Shown piece by piece: positions 9,606 to 18,476 of a DNA stretch of 60,174 nucleotides. A model generated the notes under the pieces. It was not told the DNA's origin. It saw nothing but the letters and a program-made list of their open reading frames with translations, and made no database searches. Location of the stretch: NCBI GenBank assembly GCA_013289875.1, contig JABCZC010000028.1, positions 1 to 60,174 of the forward strand. The letters are read 5' to 3'. The DNA is from Acidobacteriota bacterium. GTDB lineage: Bacteria > Acidobacteriota > Terriglobia > Terriglobales > Acidobacteriaceae. Made by a program: the position numbers and the translations under genes. Every line of letters begins with the position of its first letter. The first letter of the stretch is position 1.

Positions 9606-10016
9606 ATGGGTACCGTGGCAGCCAGTCCGTTAATTCTCTGCGTCGATGACGAAGCCCTCGGCCTGCAGATCCGCAAGGCCGTGCTGGAACGGGCCGGTTA
9701 CCGGGTGCTGACAGCGCTCGATGGCTCCTCAGGACTCACTTTGTTCTTCGATCAACCTGTAGAAGGCGTGATTCTGGACTACTTCATGCCGGGAATGGAT
9801 GGAGGACAGGTGGCCACCGCGATGCGTAAGCAGCGGCCCGAAGTTCCCATCCTGCTTCTTTCCGCATATATCAATCTGCCCCCGGAAGTCGTTCAGCTGG
9901 TCGATTTCACAGTATTGAAGGGCGAGGGGCCAGTGGAGCTTCTGGCGAGAGTCCGTCAAATGCTGGATGGCCGGGCGGGTGACATCGACAGGGGGGTTTT
10001 AGGTGAATCTGCGTGA
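9606..10016 (+). CDS. Stand-alone response regulator receiver protein
   Basis: A 136-residue CheY-like receiver with no output domain. Key residues are intact: Asp14-Asp15 (LILCVDDE), phospho-acceptor Asp58 (GVILDYFMPGMDG) and Lys105 (TVLKGEG). It probably passes phosphate to, or takes it from, the histidine kinase whose start codon overlaps its last 14 bases, so the two are translated together. The partner further along the pathway is not visible here. Confidence 0.9.
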   Translation: MGTVAASPLILCVDDEALGLQIRKAVLERAGYRVLTALDGSSGLTLFFDQPVEGVILDYFMPGMDGGQVATAMRKQRPEVPILLLSAYINLPPEVVQLVDFTVLKGEGPVELLARVRQMLDGRAGDIDRGVLGESA

Positions 10017-11793
10017 GTTCAACCGCGTTCTCCGTCAAACTCTGTTTCTGCCAATTCTTCTGCTCCTCGCGCTGGCCGGATTTGCCGCCTGGCAGATACT
10101 TCGTTCGGCCTCCGCGTTGCAGGCCATCGATCGCAGCGATGAGTTTACGACGCAACTCATCGAGCTGCAGAAGCTGATCATCGATCAGGAAACAGGATTG
10201 CGGGGCTTCCAGCTCACCAGCGATCCGGCGATGCTCGCTCCCTATCAGGCCGCCATGGGCTCTATCAACAAGAGCTTCGACAGCCTCCATCAACAGCTGT
10301 CCGGACGAGCGAATCAAAACCAGCGGCTGGCCGTGGCCAGAGACCGCTATCAACTGTGGCTGGGCTTCGCTGAGAGCCTGCTCAACAAGGATCCAGCTAC
10401 GCTGAAGGATCCCCAGCTGAACCAGCGCGGCAAGCATTTGATGGACAATGTGCGCGCGGCCATGGACGATTTGCTGAAGGCCGAGGCGCGTGTCCGGAAG
10501 AGACGCTCGGACAAAGCATTGGGGCTGGAACGCCACGAATTCATCACACTCGTGGCCGTGGCGCTTGTTGTCGGCATCCTTTTAGGACTCTTCACCCGCA
10601 GCCGTCTCCGCCATGTGTCACGCACCTACGACGCCACCCTCCTCGAACTGAAAATGCAGGCCGAGGAGATCTACGAGAGGGGGCAATGGCTCCAGACCAC
10701 GCTCGAGTCGATCGGCGACGCGGTCGTTGCCTGCGACAACGAGGGCAGAGTCGTGTTCATGAATGCAGTCGCAGAGGCGCTTACCGGCTGGACGGGGCAG
10801 GAAGCCCTTGGGCGGCAGCTCCGCGAAGTCTTCCGCATCGTCAACGAAGAGACGCGGGAGGAGGCCGAGAATCCTGTCGACAAGGTAAGACGTCTACAGA
10901 CGGTAGCCGGCCTGGCGAATCACACTGCCCTCATTTCCAGGCAGGGTAAGGAATACGTGGTAGATGACAGCGCAGCTCCGATTCGCGGCCAGGACGGCGA
11001 AATGACCGGAATCGTGCTTGTCTTTCGCGATGTAACCGACGCGCACCGCACCGAAGCCGCCCTGATCGCGGGTGAAAAGCTCGCCATCGCCGGAAGGCTG
11101 GCCGCCTCCATTGCCCACGAGATCCACAATCCGCTGGATTCGGTCGCGAACCTGCACTTCCTGATGGCCGACGAAGCCGATCCGGAGAAGCGCGCGGAGT
11201 ATCTCCACCTGGCGCAGCAAGAAGTGAACCGGACCATGCAAATCAGCCGCACGCTGCTCAGCCTCTACCGCGAGCCGAAGGCGCCCGTTCCCGTCGATCT
11301 GAAGGAACTGGCCGAGGGTGTGCTCTTGCTGCTTGAACGCCGACTCCTGCAGCAAAACATTCACGTAGATCGCGATTACTCCGAGCCTTGCGTCGTCGAG
11401 GGATTTCCGGCAGAGCTGCGCCAGGTCTTCACCAATATCCTGGTAAATGCTCTCGAAGCCGCCGGCAACAACGGGCGTATCCGCGTTCGCATCGATCACG
11501 CGCCCGCTGAGGAGTTGCGCTGCGTTGGGGTGCTGGTGGAGGTTACGGATAGCGGCCCCGGCATTTCCGAGCAGGCGGAACAGAATCTCTTCCAGCCATT
11601 TTTCACGACCAAAGGCGAAGAAGGAACGGGGTTGGGACTATGGGTCAGCAAGGGCATCGTGCAAAAGCATGGAGGAACCATTCGCATCGCTAACAGCCAC
11701 GACGAGCAGCTGCGGGGAGCGTGTGTTCGCGTTTATCTGCCGGCACGCACCATGGCCAGCGCCTCGACCCGCGCGACTGCGCATGTGGCGTAG
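10003..11793 (+). CDS. CHASE3/PAS sensor histidine kinase
   Basis: 596 residues. TM1 (about 13-30) is followed by a CHASE3 extracellular sensor with the hallmark IIDQETGLRGFQLTSD, TM2 (about 180-200), a coiled linker, a PAS domain (about 225-345), a HisKA-like domain with His in AASIAHEIHNPLDSVANL, and HATPase_c (ILVNALEAAGN; DSGPGIS; GTGLGLWVSKGIVQKHGG). The start is GTG at 10003 with a G-rich ribosome site (GGGGGG), overlapping the receiver gene. The HEIHNP dimerisation motif suggests an NtrB/HWE-like fold rather than the EnvZ type. The signal is unknown. Confidence 0.92.
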   Translation: MNLREFNRVLRQTLFLPILLLLALAGFAAWQILRSASALQAIDRSDEFTTQLIELQKLIIDQETGLRGFQLTSDPAMLAPYQAAMGSINKSFDSLHQQLSGRANQNQRLAVARDRYQLWLGFAESLLNKDPATLKDPQLNQRGKHLMDNVRAAMDDLLKAEARVRKRRSDKALGLERHEFITLVAVALVVGILLGLFTRSRLRHVSRTYDATLLELKMQAEEIYERGQWLQTTLESIGDAVVACDNEGRVVFMNAVAEALTGWTGQEALGRQLREVFRIVNEETREEAENPVDKVRRLQTVAGLANHTALISRQGKEYVVDDSAAPIRGQDGEMTGIVLVFRDVTDAHRTEAALIAGEKLAIAGRLAASIAHEIHNPLDSVANLHFLMADEADPEKRAEYLHLAQQEVNRTMQISRTLLSLYREPKAPVPVDLKELAEGVLLLLERRLLQQNIHVDRDYSEPCVVEGFPAELRQVFTNILVNALEAAGNNGRIRVRIDHAPAEELRCVGVLVEVTDSGPGISEQAEQNLFQPFFTTKGEEGTGLGLWVSKGIVQKHGGTIRIANSHDEQLRGACVRVYLPARTMASASTRATAHVA

Positions 11794-11802
11794 GGCGTAG
11801 CC

Positions 11803-12540
11803 CTACATCGACTGCACCGGAATCAACGTGAGATCGTCGACCAGGCCGATTTCTTTCTGAACGAATGGTTCGGCATAGCGAACACCGGCCAGCAAACCAT
11901 AATGCCGCGCAACGGAAAAGGTCCGTTCCCGAATCTCTTCCTCGGGTACGAACAAACCGCTCCCGGCCTGCTGGTTCTTGTATTGCGAACCGTAAGCCAT
12001 CAGCGCCCGGTGGCGCTCTTCGATAAAGCTCGTGATGTCTACGACGAAACTCGGGCGAACGTCCGCATACAGGCTGGCATAAACAATCTTGTAAGGACGA
12101 TGCGGTGCGGCGTCTGTTTCGACTTTTGCCAGGCCGCTCAAGAAGCACGCCTCATAGCCCAGCGTAGCCGTCGTGTAATGGTCCGGATGGCGGCCAACTC
12201 CATAGGGAAGGATTACCACGCGCGGCCTTACCCGCCTCAGGACCTCGACGATCTTGACTCGATTTTCGTAAGTGTTCTCGACGCGGCCGTCAGGAATATC
12301 GAGCGCGTCGCGCCACGCGACGCCTAATATCTTCGCCGCCTCCTGAGCTTCGGCCGCGCGCTCTTCCACCGTTCCGCGGGTTCCCGCCTCGCCGCGCGTC
12401 AAATCGAGGATGGCGGTGCGCACCCCGAGCGAGCGCATTCTAAGCAGCGTGCCGCCGCAGGTCTGTTCCACGTCGTCGCGGTGCGCGGCAATGGCGATCA
12501 CCTCCGCTATCGGCACGTCGGCTTTGGAATGGCTCGTCAC
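11803..12540 (-). CDS. LmbE/PIG-L family deacetylase, BshB1-like
   Basis: A 245-residue zinc-dependent N-acetyl-sugar deacetylase. The metal site AHRDDVE near the N-terminus and the HPDH motif (GVGRHPDHYTTATL) are both present. Length and sequence resemble BshB1, which removes acetate from GlcNAc-malate in bacillithiol synthesis, but substrate cannot be read from sequence. The usual AHPDD is AHRDD here. I chose the GTG at 12540 because GGAGG lies 5 bases upstream; the frame stays open further upstream without similarity. It converges with the kinase gene, with 9 bases between them. Confidence 0.85.
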   Translation of the reverse strand: MTSHSKADVPIAEVIAIAAHRDDVEQTCGGTLLRMRSLGVRTAILDLTRGEAGTRGTVEERAAEAQEAAKILGVAWRDALDIPDGRVENTYENRVKIVEVLRRVRPRVVILPYGVGRHPDHYTTATLGYEACFLSGLAKVETDAAPHRPYKIVYASLYADVRPSFVVDITSFIEERHRALMAYGSQYKNQQAGSGLFVPEEEIRERTFSVARHYGLLAGVRYAEPFVQKEIGLVDDLTLIPVQSM

Positions 12541-12566
12541 ATGATCCTCCGCAACTTCAAGCAAAA

Positions 12567-12591
12567 AGCACGGCCTGCTGGAAGCCGTGCT
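12567..12591 (-). terminator. Intrinsic terminator after the lipoprotein gene
   Basis: On the minus strand, AGCACGGC and GCCGTGCT form a perfect 8-bp stem with a 9-base loop, followed at once by TTTTTGC. It lies 24 bases past the stop of the lipoprotein gene and just before the deacetylase start, so it insulates the two. Confidence 0.8.
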
Positions 12592-12614
12592 CTCGATTCG
12601 CCTGCAACTCGCGG

Positions 12615-14177
12615 TCAATAGTCCGTGTTGTCGCCATCGCTGGTCGCGTCCATGTAGGCCACATCGACGGCGGTACCGGTCACCGTCACGTTGGAGTTGT
12701 CGCGCTCTGTTCCATTCATGGTGTTGTAGATATAAACCTGTCCACCCTCGGCCGTATACACCTTGCTCAAGCCGGTAACCGCAGCAATTCCTGTGGCGTC
12801 GCCCTTGTACGCATCGAGGAGCGACGAGTTGTTTGAGGTATTGAACATGGTCAGACATCCGTACTGCGTGCCTGAGCCCGCCTGGTTCAGCTTGTAATGC
12901 TCTCCGGCCTGGCATTGAGTGGAACCCACCCACAGCGTGCTGTCATCGGCGAACACCATCTTGTTATGCGTTCCATCGCTGATGGGATATTGGCCGGTGA
13001 TCCCTCCGGTTTGCGTGTTCAATACTGTGAGCTGACCCACAAAAAGGCCGTCGCCCGGAGGCGCGGCAGAAGCGCACTGTAGATTCTGCCCAGCCAGGCA
13101 CTGTCCGGCCACATACATCGTATTGCCGTTGAAAATTGCGTTCGTCGCGCCGCCCGGGATGGCTATGTTGCTCGTGGCAACCAGCGCAACGCCGCTGGCG
13201 CCCGTGGAAACCGGATTCAGTACAGATGGCGTGACCGGGATGATGCTCAGGCTGGCCGTCGTTCCACCGCACTCAGGCCCACAGTTGAGGACATATACAT
13301 TCGATCCATCAGGCGAGAAAACCGCCTTGATCGGATGATCGAAGGTCGCCGAGGGTCCGGTGCTTACGGGGAAAATGCAATACTGGGGCAGATTCTGGGG
13401 CTCGCAGTCCTGCGCTCCCAGATAGTTTGGATTGTTGATCGCGGCCGTCTGTTGATTGGCATTCAGATGAACAACGCTGTACACGGAGAACTGTCCGCTG
13501 GGAGCGATGCACGGAGCAGGAGGAACGCCGCTCGGGTTCTGGTTGGGGTTGTTGCCAGGGTTCGCAACCACGCAGGACGACGTACCCGCTGGCTGAGTCG
13601 AGTTCTGCACAAAAGCCAATGCGATGGTGCCGCCTGGATTTACCGAGACGCGAAAGACATTGGGCAGATTCAGCGCATAGCTCACGTTCGCGGTAAGATC
13701 TGCCACGGTGAGGATGTGCGTCTGGTCATTGGCCGCGTAAACATACTTTCTGGGACGGTCGATGAAAACGCTCGCGGCCAGGCCAGCGGAAATTGCAATT
13801 GGTGTCCCTGCACTTTCCGAGGCGTAGTTGACGAGCGCAAAACTGCCGTCGCCCACGGAATACACGGCACCCTCCTGCTCTTCGGGCAGGTTCTGAATGG
13901 TGGCCGGCAGCTTGCCCGAGAAGCCGCTGATGGAATACGTGACCGCTACATTGTTGTATTTGTGGCGAATGTCGTAGTACGCATCGACAAAAGGCAGCGC
14001 ACCCGTAACTGCGGGGCTTGGGTTCTGCTCGGCAATCAGGACGCGATTCAGGATGCCGCTCGGAGGCAGAACACGGCCCGCGAAATAATAGTTCTTGCCG
14101 CACGAACTGAGCAGGGTGGAGACAGCCAGAAAAAGGGTTGGAACAAGCCAAAAAACCAGTGAACTTCTTCTCTTCAA
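12615..14177 (-). CDS. Secreted lipoprotein, beta-propeller-like
   Basis: 520 residues with a type II signal peptide. A hydrophobic stretch ends in the lipobox LSSC (Cys near residue 26, LLSSCGKNYYFAG). The rest is rich in Gly, Asn, Thr and Val with repeated phrases such as KYVYAANDQTHILTVADL and SNVYVLNCGPECGG, like YVTN/lactonase-type seven-bladed propellers. Several Cys pairs suggest disulfides outside the cytoplasm. Proteins of this look are common in acidobacteria and mostly lack known function. It has its own terminator and is divergent from the methyltransferase gene. Confidence 0.85.
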   Translation of the reverse strand: MKRRSSLVFWLVPTLFLAVSTLLSSCGKNYYFAGRVLPPSGILNRVLIAEQNPSPAVTGALPFVDAYYDIRHKYNNVAVTYSISGFSGKLPATIQNLPEEQEGAVYSVGDGSFALVNYASESAGTPIAISAGLAASVFIDRPRKYVYAANDQTHILTVADLTANVSYALNLPNVFRVSVNPGGTIALAFVQNSTQPAGTSSCVVANPGNNPNQNPSGVPPAPCIAPSGQFSVYSVVHLNANQQTAAINNPNYLGAQDCEPQNLPQYCIFPVSTGPSATFDHPIKAVFSPDGSNVYVLNCGPECGGTTASLSIIPVTPSVLNPVSTGASGVALVATSNIAIPGGATNAIFNGNTMYVAGQCLAGQNLQCASAAPPGDGLFVGQLTVLNTQTGGITGQYPISDGTHNKMVFADDSTLWVGSTQCQAGEHYKLNQAGSGTQYGCLTMFNTSNNSSLLDAYKGDATGIAAVTGLSKVYTAEGGQVYIYNTMNGTERDNSNVTVTGTAVDVAYMDATSDGDNTDY

Positions 14178-14284
14178 AACTCAAAACCTCGTCACGCGTG
14201 GGAATCCCAAGTATAGCAAAGCATCACTGTTAACTGGCAATCGCGGGGGTGCCTGGCTTACCATGGGAGAAAGGCGCACACTCT

Positions 14285-16216
14285 ATGACTAACCGCATGC
14301 AGGAGATATTTGCAGGCCGCACCATTCTTTGCGATGGCGCGATGGGTACTACTCTGTACGCCCGAGGGGTATTCATCAACCGCTGCTACGACGAGTTGAA
14401 TATTTCGCAGCCTGACCTCGTTCGTTCGGTGCATGAAGAATATCTGCAGGCCGGCGCTGAGCTGATCGAGACCAACACCTTCGGCGCGAATTCCTTCCGG
14501 CTGCTGCGCTATGGTTTTCAGGACCAGGTCTTCGCAATCAACCAGGCAGGCGCGCGCCTGGCACGGCAAGCGGCCGAGCAACTGAACGACAAGCAGGCCG
14601 GAAAGGCGTGGGTCGCGGGCTCAATTGGCCCGCTCGGCATACATCTGGAACCGCTGGGAAAGACCAGCCTCGACGAGGCGCGCGCTGCCTTCGCCGAACA
14701 GATTCGCGGACTCGCCGCCGGTGGTCCCGGAGTGGGCGTCGATCTGCTGGTCATCGAAACCATCGTCGCGTTGAATGAAGCCGAGCAGGCTATTGCGGCC
14801 GCGCGTGAGGTCGCTCCCCACCTTCCTATCCTTGCCATGATCACCGTGGACGAGGAAGCGAATTGCCTCGACGGCTCTTCTCCGGAAGTCGCCGCCTCTC
14901 GGCTCACTGCATGGGGCGCAGACGCGATCGGCGTCAACTGCAGTGCAGGACCCGCTACCATTCTTACCGCCCTCGAACGTCTGGCAGCCGCCACCAGTCT
15001 GCCGCTGGCCGCTATGCCCAACGCCGGAATGCCTCGCGCCGTCGATGGACGCAACATATATCTGTGCTCGCCGGAATACATGGCCAGCTTCGCACGCAAG
15101 TTCCTCAAGACCGGAGCCCAGTTCATCGGAGGCTGTTGCGGCACTACGCCCAACCATATTCGCGCCATGAAGTCCGCGCTGCGCGCCGCCGAAGCGCAGA
15201 AGGTCGCCCATACCGTCACCTCCCGCGAGCCCATCGTGACCGAGACTCCGCCGCCGCCCATCGAGGAGCGCTCGCACATCGGCCGCCTGATTCACGAGGG
15301 CGAGTTCGTCACCATGGTCGAGATCGTGCCTCCGCGCGGCATCGACGCCTCCAAGGAATTGGACGGCGCCGCACTCATGGTCTCGCGCGGCATCCATGCG
15401 ATTAACGTGCCCGACTCGCCACGTGCCTCCGCCCGCATGAGCGCGCAGAGCCTGTGCATTCAGATTCAGCAGAAGACAGGAATCGAGACGATCCTGCACT
15501 ACACCTGCCGCGATCGCAATGTGCTCAGCATTCAAAGCGACCTACTGGGCGCGTCGTCGATCGGACTCAAGAACATTCTCTGTCTTACCGGCGATCCGCC
15601 CAAGCTCGGCAATTATCCTGACGCCACGGCCGTCTTCGACGTGGACGCCATCGGCCTGGTCAACATCGTGAACCGGCTGAATCACGGCCTTGACATCGGC
15701 GGCAATCCCATCGGCGCGTCTACCGGATTCACCATCGCCTGTGCCGCCAATCCCGGCGTGCCCGACATCGATAACGAAATCCGCCGTTTCGCCTACAAAG
15801 TGGAGGCCGGCGCCGAGTACACCATCACTCAGCCGGTCTTCGACCTGCGCATTTTAGAGACGTTTCTCAAGCGCATTGAAGGCTTCCGCATCCCGGTCGT
15901 GGCCGGCATCTGGCCATTAACCAGTTTGCGCAATGCCGAGTTCATGAAGAACGATCTGCGCGTGAGTGTGCCGGACAGCATCCTGCTGCGTATGCAGAAG
16001 GCGTCAACGCCCGAACTGGCGCGCGCCGAGGGTGTCCGTATTGCCCAGGAGATGCTTACGGCTGTGCGCTCCATGGTGCAGGGGGTGCAGGTGAGTGCGC
16101 CCTTTGGCCGCTATGCGCTGGCCGCCGACGTCATCGCCGACGTACTGCCCCCGCGGGAAACAGCGCCGCCTGTGAGCGAGGCAAAGATTGAAGGAGCAGC
16201 GGTTGGAAACCTTTGA
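14285..16216 (+). CDS. Bifunctional homocysteine S-methyltransferase / methylenetetrahydrofolate reductase
   Basis: 643 residues with two domains. The first (about 1-310) is a Pfam S-methyl_trans barrel: ILCDGAMGTTLYARG at the N-terminus and the zinc-binding cysteines in GVNCSAGP and GGCCGTTPNHIRAM. The second (about 345-625) is a methylene-THF reductase barrel (NVPDSPRASARMSA, LCLTGDPP, YTITQPVFD). The architecture matches Bacillus YitJ and links one-carbon folate to methionine synthesis. I start at ATG 14285 (MTNRMQEIFAG); upstream codons in frame look non-coding. The stop is overlapped by xseB. Confidence 0.93.
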   Translation: MTNRMQEIFAGRTILCDGAMGTTLYARGVFINRCYDELNISQPDLVRSVHEEYLQAGAELIETNTFGANSFRLLRYGFQDQVFAINQAGARLARQAAEQLNDKQAGKAWVAGSIGPLGIHLEPLGKTSLDEARAAFAEQIRGLAAGGPGVGVDLLVIETIVALNEAEQAIAAAREVAPHLPILAMITVDEEANCLDGSSPEVAASRLTAWGADAIGVNCSAGPATILTALERLAAATSLPLAAMPNAGMPRAVDGRNIYLCSPEYMASFARKFLKTGAQFIGGCCGTTPNHIRAMKSALRAAEAQKVAHTVTSREPIVTETPPPPIEERSHIGRLIHEGEFVTMVEIVPPRGIDASKELDGAALMVSRGIHAINVPDSPRASARMSAQSLCIQIQQKTGIETILHYTCRDRNVLSIQSDLLGASSIGLKNILCLTGDPPKLGNYPDATAVFDVDAIGLVNIVNRLNHGLDIGGNPIGASTGFTIACAANPGVPDIDNEIRRFAYKVEAGAEYTITQPVFDLRILETFLKRIEGFRIPVVAGIWPLTSLRNAEFMKNDLRVSVPDSILLRMQKASTPELARAEGVRIAQEMLTAVRSMVQGVQVSAPFGRYALAADVIADVLPPRETAPPVSEAKIEGAAVGNL

Positions 16217-16433
16217 GGTATCGCTGAAGAAGCTCGAAACCATCGTCGCTCAACTCGAACGCGGCGATCTGCCTCTCGAAGATTCCATCAAAATCTTTGA
16301 AGAAGGTATGCGCCTCTCTGCCGAATGCAAGAAGCAACTCGAAGAGGCGGAAGGCAAAGTGGAGCTGCTGGTCAAAAGGCGTGATGGCTCCATGAGCAAA
16401 GAGCCATTCGCACCCTTGAATACGCCCAGGTAG
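16203..16433 (+). CDS. xseB: Exodeoxyribonuclease VII small subunit
   Basis: A 76-residue protein of normal XseB length: FEVSLKKLETIVAQLERGDL, then PLEDSIKIFEEGMRLSAECK and a helical C-terminus. It binds XseA to form exonuclease VII, which degrades single-stranded DNA. The start is taken as TTG 16203, since AAGGAG lies 6 bases upstream at 16191-16196; this places the start inside the end of the methyltransferase gene. xseA is not in the window. Confidence 0.9.
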   Translation: METFEVSLKKLETIVAQLERGDLPLEDSIKIFEEGMRLSAECKKQLEEAEGKVELLVKRRDGSMSKEPFAPLNTPR

Positions 16434-16502
16434 CCACCGCTGGAGACACAACGTCCCCGACCGCTGATGGCCAATCAGGCGAGTACGTGCGGAGAGCGGC
16501 CC

Positions 16503-17165
16503 ATGACCTGGTCTGACTTTATCAAGGTAATTGGCGGAACAACGGTAGTCGTCGCGGCCATCGCCTGGATCGCACAATCGATGATTACGCATGTGCTTGC
16601 GCGCGAAATCGAACATGTCAAAGTCGCGCTTGCCAGAGTTGAAAGACTGGAAGCCGATCTTCTCAAAAGCCGAGGCGAGGCCTATGGCCGGATCTGGAAG
16701 CTCACCAGCTCACTTAACCTGTTCGGCTCGATAACTCAAGTGGACGACTTGGAACTTTCATTGCAGCTGAAGAACTGGTACTTCGAGCGTGGGTGGGTAC
16801 TGACCCAGGAATCGAAGCGACGGTACTTCCTGGTGCAGGAAGTTCTCGGATTCCTCAAGCTTCGGTCGATCGCATTCAGACGCCCCGCAGACGAGTTATT
16901 ATTCGGCAGTGAATCGCGCCCCATCGATCTCCTGCGTCGCCTTCGTTTGGAGTCACTGAAAATCGACATGCGCGGAGACGAGGGCACTTATTCCATCAAG
17001 GAACTGGAGACATGCGTGAGCGAATGGAAGGTCCAAAGTCTTAAGACATCGGGGGAGGACCAGTCCGAGTCGGCCTGGATACTGTTGCAGTTTGTGCTCA
17101 GCGCGTTTCGGTCATGTATGGTCGACGAGCTTGGCTCCCGGGGTGCTGTGCATAAAGGAACTTAG
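16503..17165 (+). CDS. Hypothetical membrane-anchored protein
   Basis: About 220 residues from ATG 16503 (GGAGAG upstream); an in-frame ATG at 16467 would add 12. One N-terminal membrane helix (about 8-32, VIGGTTVVVAAIAWIAQSMI) is followed by a short charged coiled region (EIEHVKVALARVERLEADLL) and a soluble domain rich in charged and aromatic residues. The Nin-Cout single anchor resembles small bacterial proteins of unknown role. It lies 69 bases after xseB but no functional link is evident. No family recognised. Confidence 0.65.
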   Translation: MTWSDFIKVIGGTTVVVAAIAWIAQSMITHVLAREIEHVKVALARVERLEADLLKSRGEAYGRIWKLTSSLNLFGSITQVDDLELSLQLKNWYFERGWVLTQESKRRYFLVQEVLGFLKLRSIAFRRPADELLFGSESRPIDLLRRLRLESLKIDMRGDEGTYSIKELETCVSEWKVQSLKTSGEDQSESAWILLQFVLSAFRSCMVDELGSRGAVHKGT

Positions 17166-17216
17166 GACTGAATCATCCCGCATCGCCAGTCGCTGGAATC
17201 GCGCCCTATGGCTTAG

Positions 17217-17780
17217 CTACTCCGTCTTGATCACCTTGGCTTCGCCGGGCTTTACCTCGCCGCAATCGGCGCTGACGAAATGCGAGGTCATCTTCATATC
17301 CATCACCATCGGCTGACCGCCGGATCCCCCTTCGCCCTTCATGTGCATGGAGCCGTGGGTGTGTTCGTCATCGTCGAAGAACATCTCAAAGTGGCCTGTA
17401 AATGCGCCACCCCGCTGCGAGGTGCAGCTCGAGTCGAAGGACAGCTTTTGCGAATCCTGGCTCAGATCTGAAACCTTGCACTCCATATCCCCGCGCTTGT
17501 TCAGATTTGCCCAAGTTTTCGTCCACTCGTCGGCCGTCATGCAGCTCTGCGTCACCGTTGTATGCGGTGCGCCCGGCACGGGCCTTCCCATGGCCTGCAT
17601 TTTGGCGACAACATCCGGAGGAATCTGAAAGCCCCCCATCGTCATTGTGGAGGACGACTCCCACAATCCCATCTTTACCGGCGGAGGCGCCGGCGCTTGA
17701 GCGGAAGCACTCACACCCGCCAGGCAACAGATCGTTGATGCGAAGAGCCCGGAGAAGGCTCTTTGTGATTTCCTGTTCAT
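17217..17780 (-). CDS. DUF3617-like secreted protein
   Basis: 187 residues with a signal peptide (cleavage near ASAQA). The mature part has the pattern of DUF3617 proteins: GLWESSSTMTMGG at the start, then a Cys in TVTQSCMTADEW, MECKVSDL, a Cys in DSSCTSQRGG and a late Cys (SADCGEVKPGEAK). These periplasmic proteins are common in acidobacteria and proteobacteria and have no settled function. Start ATG 17780 is preceded by GGGAGA. It is convergent with the membrane-anchored gene. Confidence 0.8.
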   Translation of the reverse strand: MNRKSQRAFSGLFASTICCLAGVSASAQAPAPPPVKMGLWESSSTMTMGGFQIPPDVVAKMQAMGRPVPGAPHTTVTQSCMTADEWTKTWANLNKRGDMECKVSDLSQDSQKLSFDSSCTSQRGGAFTGHFEMFFDDDEHTHGSMHMKGEGGSGGQPMVMDMKMTSHFVSADCGEVKPGEAKVIKTE

Positions 17781-17845
17781 TCGATTTCTCCCGAGAGTAT
17801 TCAATATCCGGGGGAACGAACCCTTGTATCACACCGGCTGCAGAA

Positions 17846-18472
17846 CTATCGAATCAATTCTTGTGACGAAACCAGCGCCTTACGCACGAACTCCACCACC
17901 GCATCGCTCATGTAGTCGGGCGGGCCAATCACGAACCGCGGCTTGTCCTCGATCAGCTTCCCCGCGACGCCCGTCCAGCGTGGCTCAAGCTTCAGGCCCG
18001 ACTCCCGCAGCAGGACCGCATCAGCGCGATCCAGATAGAGCCGCGCCGAATCCTTGAAGTCCGCCGTGCCCTGATCGAGCACCGTGAGATAGAGGTCGGG
18101 GCGCAGAAATTGCATAACGCTGTTCGATTCGAGAATGGCATTCTCGGCAGCCGCAATCTCCTTGCGAATGCGCGGCATCGCCTCGGCGAGTATGCCCTGG
18201 CGCGTTCGCACCCACAGAGACCGAACAGCTCCCGCGGCGAGAAAGCGCGCGCTGTCGGTTCCTGTATTCGGATCGCGCTCCGCGCTGATGGCGATGGTGT
18301 GATCGTCCGTCTGGCAATCGCACGGCGCACCGTCCGCAGTGCAGAAACCGTGGCCATACTGCGTGATCTTGAATGCTGTCCAGTGGAACTCGGGCAGACG
18401 CGCAATCAGGCTCGCGACCACCGAGGTCTTTCCAATGTTGCGCGAGTGTCCACCGACCACCACGACGGCCAT
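17846..18472 (-). CDS. MobB-like P-loop NTPase with a cysteine cluster
   Basis: 208 residues. The P-loop GGHSRNIGKTS is at residues 7-17, as in MobB and related small GTPases of molybdopterin dinucleotide synthesis. The sequence then has Cys44, Cys51, Cys53 and His58 (GFCTADGAPCDCQTDDH), a possible metal site that MobB does not normally have. The gene lies only 4 bases after lpxD and is likely cotranscribed with lipid A genes, which argues against a plain molybdenum role. No other molybdenum cofactor gene is nearby. Confidence 0.75.
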   Translation of the reverse strand: MAVVVVGGHSRNIGKTSVVASLIARLPEFHWTAFKITQYGHGFCTADGAPCDCQTDDHTIAISAERDPNTGTDSARFLAAGAVRSLWVRTRQGILAEAMPRIRKEIAAAENAILESNSVMQFLRPDLYLTVLDQGTADFKDSARLYLDRADAVLLRESGLKLEPRWTGVAGKLIEDKPRFVIGPPDYMSDAVVEFVRKALVSSQELIR

Positions 18473-18476
18473 GGGG

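Noticed and set aside
9418..9676. Minus-strand open frame upstream of the receiver gene
   Set aside because: The peptide looks plausible but the frame has no ribosome site or family match and overlaps the start of the receiver gene on the other strand.
14178..14284. SAM-type riboswitch before the homocysteine methyltransferase gene
   Set aside because: The gap is about 107 bases and I could not find the paired helices or conserved core of known SAM riboswitch classes.
17846..18472. Molybdenum cofactor gene mobB
   Set aside because: The P-loop is similar, but the added Cys cluster and lpxD linkage make a true MobB role unlikely, so I kept the general name.
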